Made by a program: the position numbers and the translations under genes. Of a DNA stretch of 64,000 nt, positions 58,081 through 64,000 are shown in pieces; position 1 is the first letter of the stretch, and each line of letters starts with the position of its first letter. This DNA is from Micropterix aruncella. Its lineage: Eukaryota > Arthropoda > Insecta > Lepidoptera > Micropterigidae. A model generated the notes under the pieces. The model was not told the origin of the DNA. It saw only the letters and a list, made by a program, of their open reading frames with translations, and made no database searches. Where the stretch lies: assembly GCA_944548615.1 (NCBI GenBank), contig OX155967.1:25573898-25637897 (forward strand). Reading direction: 5' to 3'.

Positions 58081-60626
58081 TGTAAGCTAGATTTTTAACT
58101 CTTTATCTTTATCTATGAGTTATAATTATAAACTTATTTTCGGTCGATTGTTAAAAAATAATAATATTAATACAAATGGCATGTGTTTAATACGATGCAC
58201 CAAAATTCGATAATTGGGTTCTGATGCCTTATTTATTTAAATGTGTTCAATGTCAATTTATATTGAAACATGAATCGTAATGTTTACATACAACAACAAA
58301 ATTACTTATAAACTAACACACTGTTAACTAGTCGATGGCGTTCCAGTGATATAATGAATTTAAATGACCGCAGTCGCTAATGCCCGATATAAACTACGAC
58401 CTGGTTACCATTCAGTCCACTGAATGTCCATATGGTTTTCGTTCTATTATTTCTATTAATACTATTCCCTCCCCGTTATCTTTGAAACCCCATCGATCAG
58501 TCAAAACAAAAAAACCTTAATATAATCTACAATTTTCCTTATCTTTAATTTTATTCTAACATTCAGTATAATTCGAATGTTTCCTTAACTAGTTTCCAAA
58601 TTCAAAGCACATTATATAATGGCTGGTGTCTGAATCAACGGAGTTAGCAAAGGCTAACTCTCTTCCAAATTAAATAATAGTCTGACTAGAGGGTTACCTC
58701 GTAGAACTATCAACGACTATTCATACCAATCGATGTTAAATGCCTCATTTTTAGTTAACGTGCAAATATGTAGAAATCACGCATTTACGTTACAACTACT
58801 TAACATTCTAATAATTTCAACAAACCCACAAAACTCGAATATTTATAACCCCAAAAAATATACAACAATGACAATATCGGTTGCTAGCTTCGGCCCAAAT
58901 AATTAAATAACGCCAGCTTCGGCAAAATAAACTTACATATTTTTAGTACATCTTTGCCGACAATGACTCTCGGCTATACTTCCCGTATTTACAGCTGCAT
59001 TCACATTATGCACTTATAACTAATGTCAATTTCTTCGATGCGTGTCGCCTTTCTAGAAATCTGCCATCACCAAGAAGAATGTCTCTTTAGAAACCTCAAC
59101 CGCTTCGCTATCGTACTGCAATTTTCAAGCCGTTACTGCATTCTCATCAATGTTTTTCCCTTATTTCGACGCTAATTTATACACCTCCGAAGGACGTTCG
59201 CAATGTTGTGATCTCAATCTGACGTTTCAGTTTGATTCGTTCGCCATCTTGGATATAATTTTCGTATTGCCCCCGACGAAATCTCGTACTTCTATTTTAT
59301 ATGAAATGTTGGATTTTTTTACATGCCAACCCGCGTAGCTCTCTCGATTCACATTTTTAGCACTGGATTTCTATTATTTGTTCGTTTTTTTAGTGTCCTT
59401 GTAAAAAGCGCATCAATGGCGATTGCGATAAAGCGTTTCTGTGATGTACGATCTGCACACTTTATACGAATTTAAATGAACTGGGCACTAAAATGCTTCA
59501 CAGCATCTCAGTGCCCTTATTTTAAACTGTTTATTCTTACATCTGAGCACCAAAATATACTTTTCTTTCCCAAACTTTCGCAGCTTTAGAGCGTGCAACT
59601 AAAATTTCTTAATGGATGCCGGAAGCAACACGTCCATCCCTTTTATAACACCCCTATCGATATATCCTTTTTTTAGTAATTTAACCCACAACTATTGACT
59701 AATCAATCATAAAACGATCTGATTTATCTATTTTTTCGTTAAACAACGCTCTGCCACATTGCTAACAAACGAATTTCTTAACGATAATTCGTGCTTCTAA
59801 TTCTACAAATGATTTTAAGTATTTATTTTACGTATTATGAGAAATTGATGTTTCATATTCGGCGGGAAATCATCATACTTTGACTTAACCTTGCCGCCTT
59901 TCTTGCGCGTCGTTTCCGCTTTCACATTTGAAAGCGAAATAATATAACTATTTTATTTCAATTTTATTTATTGATAGTATTTTTATCTAGTAATTCCTCT
60001 ATTTTAATTACGTGTTTCTAAATTTCCTCATTTTAACTATTAAATTTTATTTTGACTGGCAATTATTTGGTGAAAAATTCTTTGGACATCATCGATTCGG
60101 CTTTCTTCCATCGATGTCGATTATGTTTTCCAATTTCTCTTAATAATAAATTAAATGTTCTTCAAATGACTTTATCAATATTGCTATTAATTCTCCCATA
60201 ATTCCTACTATTTAATGAACCCCTTTTTATATTTCTTTGAAAAACCAATCGGTCGACTTTTTTAAGACCATAAACATGCTTCTATTGTCTATTTGTCAAT
60301 TATTGATATTTACGTCGATTTTTCGTAAAAATCTCAAAATATGCTAATTTCTTGCCAAATATTCCTGATTGTCTATATTTAAACCCCTAATGATGTCCTT
60401 AACTCTCAAGAACCACTCAAAACCCCTTTATTTATGTGACGCTGGCACTGCACTCTATAGTTTAGCAACGGCCCTTCTTTCATCTGTCAGTTTTTAGTTC
60501 CTAATTAAATCGCTAGATGTCACTATGATCTTTTTCAAGTACAATTTAATTTTAAAATTTGATTAATCTATTTTCGGTTAGCTTAGAGCTGCTAAGCGAT
60601 CATGTGATGATTTTCAGATCATTACA
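58081..60626 (-). repeat. LTR 4 (rightmost, 5' LTR of the array)
   Basis: Ends ATCATTACA at 60626 and is followed immediately by the ACAT duplication and Harbinger coding sequence, which fixes the outer LTR boundary exactly. Confidence 0.8.
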
Positions 60627-61179
60627 ACATTCAAAGAAAACCATGCTATCCTATTCCTGTAGTGTTCGCTGCGTTCACCTCCAGGGCTCTTAATAGGTAT
60701 GTGCGTGCATTCAATGCATCCAACGATACCAGGTACTTTGGCTTGTCGATAGAACTGACGGTTATATCTTGTCCAATTTCTCCATGCGTTTTTGGAAAAT
60801 GCACAAATTGCGCCAGTTGATTCTTCAAGCCAGTAGATACTCGGCGGACAATTCTACTTGCAGTAGGCTGACTGAAGTTGATCAGGTCTCCGTCAATCAT
60901 CTGTAAAAGAGTTACGGAATTAGCAAAATAGGTGGGAATAATAGGTACGATTGACATTGTATGGGTACTCGCCTGGTAATTGTCGGTGGCATAAAATCTT
61001 AGCGTCAGCACTAACTGCATCAAAGGCGGAATCGGTAAACCGCGGTTAATTACGACGACATCATTTTCGCCAAAAATCAACGGCATTAGAACATTGGAAA
61101 ACGTCTCTTTGGTGACACGGAAACGTTTTTTAAACTCTCCAGCGGAATAAAAGTCAAGGTGATTGTTGAAATCCTTCAC
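60627..61179 (-). pseudogene. Harbinger transposase, N-terminal half (copy B, right part)
   Basis: Minus strand from about 61179: FKKRFRVTKETFSNVLM, LVLTLRFYATDNYQ, then a 73-nt intron-like insert (donor GCGAGT, acceptor TTTTACAG), then DGDLINFSQPTASRIVRRVS and QLAQFVHFPKTHGEI. After a frame break follows GIVGCIECTHIPIKSPGGE; the family usually has Asp in GCIDCTHI where this copy has Glu, a lost catalytic residue. It ends in WFSLNV at the ACAT duplication 60627-60630; the family motif SxNVQVVCxxN continues at 37048, with a TAA in place of the Gln codon. Confidence 0.88.
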
Positions 61180-61302
61180 GAACGACGCGGTATAATCACG
61201 ACTGAGTAATCATATATCCAAATCATTATAAGCCATTGTGTTAACGAAATCGTTAGTTTAATACACAAAAAACACGGATTAATTAGCAAAATACTTAACT
61301 TA

Positions 61303-62699
61303 TTGTGACGCAGGCGCGTCTTTTCCATGTGTAATTCACAGATTTTCCCCATAATTGGACATATTTGTAATTGAAAAGCGGCGTCCGCCTATACAACAAC
61401 AAAACGTCGTTTGACAGCTCGCGTCGCGGCGACCAAAAACAATATTGTAGAGTTCGGCGGCAGGACTGCCAATCGGAGCAATACCATTTCGCATTGCTGC
61501 CAATCACGTCATTAAATTTTAACTTTAATTGTGAAATAGAAACGCATGTTTGTCATAAATGAGTAGATTTATTAAAATCGGAATTTACAGGGATTAACGA
61601 GTCGGTAGAGCGGGTCGGCTCGCGATCTTAAGTAATAGCGGGTATGACACTGAAAATTCTAAAACCGTTAATGGAGGATAAAATTGCAATCCGATCAAGA
61701 CACGGAAGCTATGGAGCGGTGAACCGGGAATGTCGGGAGGGCCTCTTCTTCGTTCGCCGACGACGTTCAGTGAATGCTGGACAACGCTCCCCCCTCGTCC
61801 CGAGTACGGTGGTCTTCGCTTGCCCTTACGAAAAGGTGTGTTGCGTGTTCGAAAGAGAGCTTGATCTCGATCCAAAAGAGAGTCCCTGGGGAAAACACGG
61901 GAGATCAGACCAGGGAAAATTAACGGGACAACCGACAACTACCCTGCCAGTTCATCGACCCCATTCCCACAATTACCCATCCCTACTTCCCACAGGACGA
62001 GGATTAATCATACACTTAAACAAGCAAGCACTCTACTCACCAGTAATTAGGGTTCCAGAATGTATTAATAAATTTTGAAGGAACTTCTAGGACTCTCACT
62101 ATAAATTATTAATTTTAAATGTTCGCTTCTCGAACGATGGAAAGAAAAATGAATGACTTTGACCTAGAGAAAGTCAGAATCTGCGAGCTCTCTTCCGTTT
62201 GCTACATCATTATAAGACTTCCGGTATCAATTATTTCATTTAAAAAATATAGTAATTAAATCTAAAATTATTATATTTAATTTTGAGTACTGCTGTAACC
62301 CGGAAAACTAACAATTTGCGATATTGGATTTTTACGCAAGGAATTATTGAGTGCGTTGAACAAATTTTATTTATTGCATGTTTAAATTTACTAAAACCAC
62401 TTTTTCATCATTATTAATTTATTTTTATATTAAATAAACGAAAATGGAAAATCTACTATTTATTTTATATTTTTCGAATAAAATTATTACTGCTGTGATT
62501 GGCAGCAATGCGAAATGGTATTGCTCCGATTGGCAGTCCTGCCGCCGAACTCTACAATATTGTTTTTGGTCGCCGCGACGCGAGCTGTCAAACGACGTTT
62601 TGTTGTTGTATAGGCGGACGCCGCTTTTCAATTACAAATATGTCCAATTATGGGGAAAATCTGTGAATTACACATGGAAAAGACGCGCCTGCGTCACAA
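61303..62699. mobile_element. Unclassified foldback-type structure with 205-bp inverted repeats
   Basis: 61303-61507 and 62495-62699 are inverted copies that read as identical over 205 bp. They start TTGTGACGCAGGCGCG at the outer ends and enclose 987 bp. No target duplication is visible: outer flanks are AACTTA on the left and CCCCCT on the right. Each arm is GC-richer than its flanks. No transposase lies between the arms. It could be a long-TIR MITE or two inverted insertions of one short element. Confidence 0.8.
61508..62494. other. Spacer of the inverted-repeat structure, no gene
   Basis: GC-balanced part to about 61990, then AT-rich; short frames on both strands show no resemblance I can name. 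Confidence 0.5.
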
Positions 62700-63701
62700 C
62701 CCCCTCCCATCGGACCGAAAATTAACGGGAACCCGGAATTTTCGTATATTGTGTGAGTACCAGTGTTTTGTTTACTAAAATGGTGGTCAAAAATGCGGCC
62801 TACCGAAAAGCCTCGTGGTGTGTATTCGGAGCTTTTATTTGTCCTCTAGGACAGTCCTAGTGTAAACTAGTGGTTTGAAACATGTTTTGTTTGTTACATG
62901 CGCATTGTCTCGCATATTAATACTTAGAATGCCGTGCGCTGACTCTAACAAGTTGAAATTTTGTTTTTGACGGTATTTTTTATTTTTTTATTATTAGCGA
63001 TTTGGACGCTTGTTGCCGGTCTAGCGCCCAGAAAAACGGACCTTCCTGTTTCGACGATATAGTCCACAGGTATTCAACTGGGTATTCGATATAGAGATAC
63101 CACAGCCGGTCCCCTTCTCCGAATGCAAGATCGTCGAACAATAGGTAATATTCTTTCACTCCATCGCATTCACACTTCATTCTTACATCACCTACATAAA
63201 TCATCATTCATTTATACTGAACGCACTTCGAATGTGCCTACAGATCCTTGCCTTCGACACTGAAGAAAATAATGATATCCTCGATGCCCACCTTGTCCGT
63301 TACTAATCTAAATATTTTTTATCAACCGTTTTCAGAAACACACAACTTGTTTGAACATACAAAAGAAAAGCAACAAGTTGCCTGTGGCTTGAACGCGGTA
63401 TGGCTGTTCTGGTGTACTAGCTGCTCACATTGTTATGATCAGGTACAATGTTTTAAATTTATTTTTAGTTTTACTCAACATATTGTTCAGATGTAAAAGA
63501 AAAAAATTGGTTTGATAGATATGAAGATGTGATCGATTCATGTCTACAAAAGAAGATGAGAATGGTTTTAACCATTACTAAAAAGAATTGATTTACAACA
63601 TTATGGTTTGATAGATTCCCATTTTTTTTAAAAATACGGAATGGTTTTACATTTGAAAAAAAGATTGGTATAAGATTTTGTCAAACAATATTATATTTGA
63701 T
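62700..63701. other. No feature recognised
   Basis: AT-rich. A 75-codon minus frame at 62980-63207 (ends KSLIIKK) has plausible composition (VKEYYLLFDDLAFGEGD, LWYLYIEYPVEYLW) but no family I recognise. Confidence 0.4.
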
Positions 63702-63962
63702 TTATTGATTATGTGAATTTGATCCTAATATGTTCAGAGTAGAACCTGAATCTAATAAGCCTTGAAGCTTTAACTCCCCAAAACAAACCTCAAGATATAG
63801 TAAGTTTGCGGCTCTGCCAGCGTTTTTGGAACAGTTGACTTGGATTTGAGAATTACTAAGGTCCGTTGGAAGATCTAATGACGCTGGAATGTCCAGCGGC
63901 TTACTCTCCGCACTTTCCTCTAACATATCTTTCCCCAACCCTTCTAACTGTCCTTTCCGCAC
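63702..63962 (-). pseudogene. Retropepsin-like fragment of a second LTR retroelement (window edge)
   Basis: The minus strand ends with YLEVCFGELKLQGLLDSGST followed by LNILGS, the strand-turn-strand and catalytic DSGS of a gypsy-type retropepsin. It stops after SNSHNQ, so the rest of pol is absent or out of frame. About 55 residues upstream are hydrophilic, as expected at a gag-pol boundary, and probably continue beyond the window. It differs from the DTGSS protease of the LTR array, so it is a separate family. Confidence 0.6.
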
Positions 63963-64000
63963 CGTACCGCTAGCAGCGCCTCTTACTCGTTTTTTTGATT

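Larger units (their letters stand above)
37049..60626 (-). mobile_element. Tandem array of a non-autonomous gypsy-like LTR element (4 LTRs, 3 internal regions)
   Basis: A 6842-6844-bp unit repeats head to tail: the CCTGATTACAATT start lies at 37169, 44013, 50855 and 57697. Outer ends are TGTAAGCTAG (37049) and ATCATTACA (60626), flanked by ACAT on both sides. Polarity is minus, from the protease frame, purine tract and primer site. Apart from the length of an AT microsatellite near 42560, I see no difference between units. No gag, RT or integrase is present, so this is a large non-autonomous derivative (LARD-like) mobilised by another element. Confidence 0.88.

Noticed and set aside
61594..62078. 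Frames of 114 and 144 codons between the inverted repeats
   Set aside because: They overlap each other on opposite strands with no recognisable motif or splice context.

Overview
The window is eukaryotic, almost certainly arthropod and probably insect. The evidence is spliced genes with GT-AG introns, a TATA promoter, an R1-clade non-LTR retrotransposon, PIF/Harbinger elements with MADF or Myb/SANT partner genes, a piggyBac element, and a gypsy-like LTR element whose primer site resembles the 3' end of insect tRNA-Lys(CUU). I see no tRNA, rRNA or CRISPR. Except for one secreted-protein gene carried on a tandem repeat, nearly everything is mobile DNA, much of it nested.

Region 1 (1-16732) is a direct tandem array of a GC-rich unit of about 4.24 kb: three whole copies and a fourth cut at its 3' end. 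Each unit carries, on the minus strand, an intact 255-codon gene for a predicted secreted protein of no family I recognise. It has its own TATA box and is overlapped at its 3' end by a 121-codon frame without an ATG. The rest of the unit includes two fragments of one R1-like retrotransposon in opposite orientations: the gag 5' part on minus and the 3' UTR on plus. Shared variants make copies 1 and 3 alike and copies 2 and 4 alike, an A-B-A-B higher-order pattern.

Region 2 (16733-28400) holds DNA-transposon remains: a split Myb/SANT-like gene; a decayed gene of an uncharacterised arthropod family; a complete PIF/Harbinger element (20325-22874) with about 56-bp inverted ends and TAA target duplications, in which the exons of transposase (+) and MADF-BESS protein (-) interdigitate; and a more broken composite with a sense Myb-like gene, an antisense Myb/SANT gene, Harbinger transposase pieces and a Jockey-like reverse transcriptase scrap.

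Region 3 (28400-36240) holds a degenerate R1-clade retrotransposon on minus (28405-33240), inserted in a Harbinger transposase gene and related to the fragments in Region 1, then a full-length piggyBac element (33515-36164) with TTAA duplications, spoiled by one frameshift.

Region 4 (36240-61180) is another Harbinger transposase gene, split by a 23.6-kb block. The block is a tandem array of a non-autonomous gypsy-like element on minus: four LTRs of about 2.55 kb sharing three internal regions of about 4.3 kb. It is bounded by a 4-bp ACAT duplication. Removing it restores the Harbinger transposase reading order, so this is one insertion footprint later, or already, expanded into a tandem array. 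The only recognisable coding region inside each unit is a short retropepsin-like domain.

Region 5 (61180-64000) has a 205-bp inverted repeat around 987 bp of unique sequence, and a second retropepsin-like fragment at the window edge.
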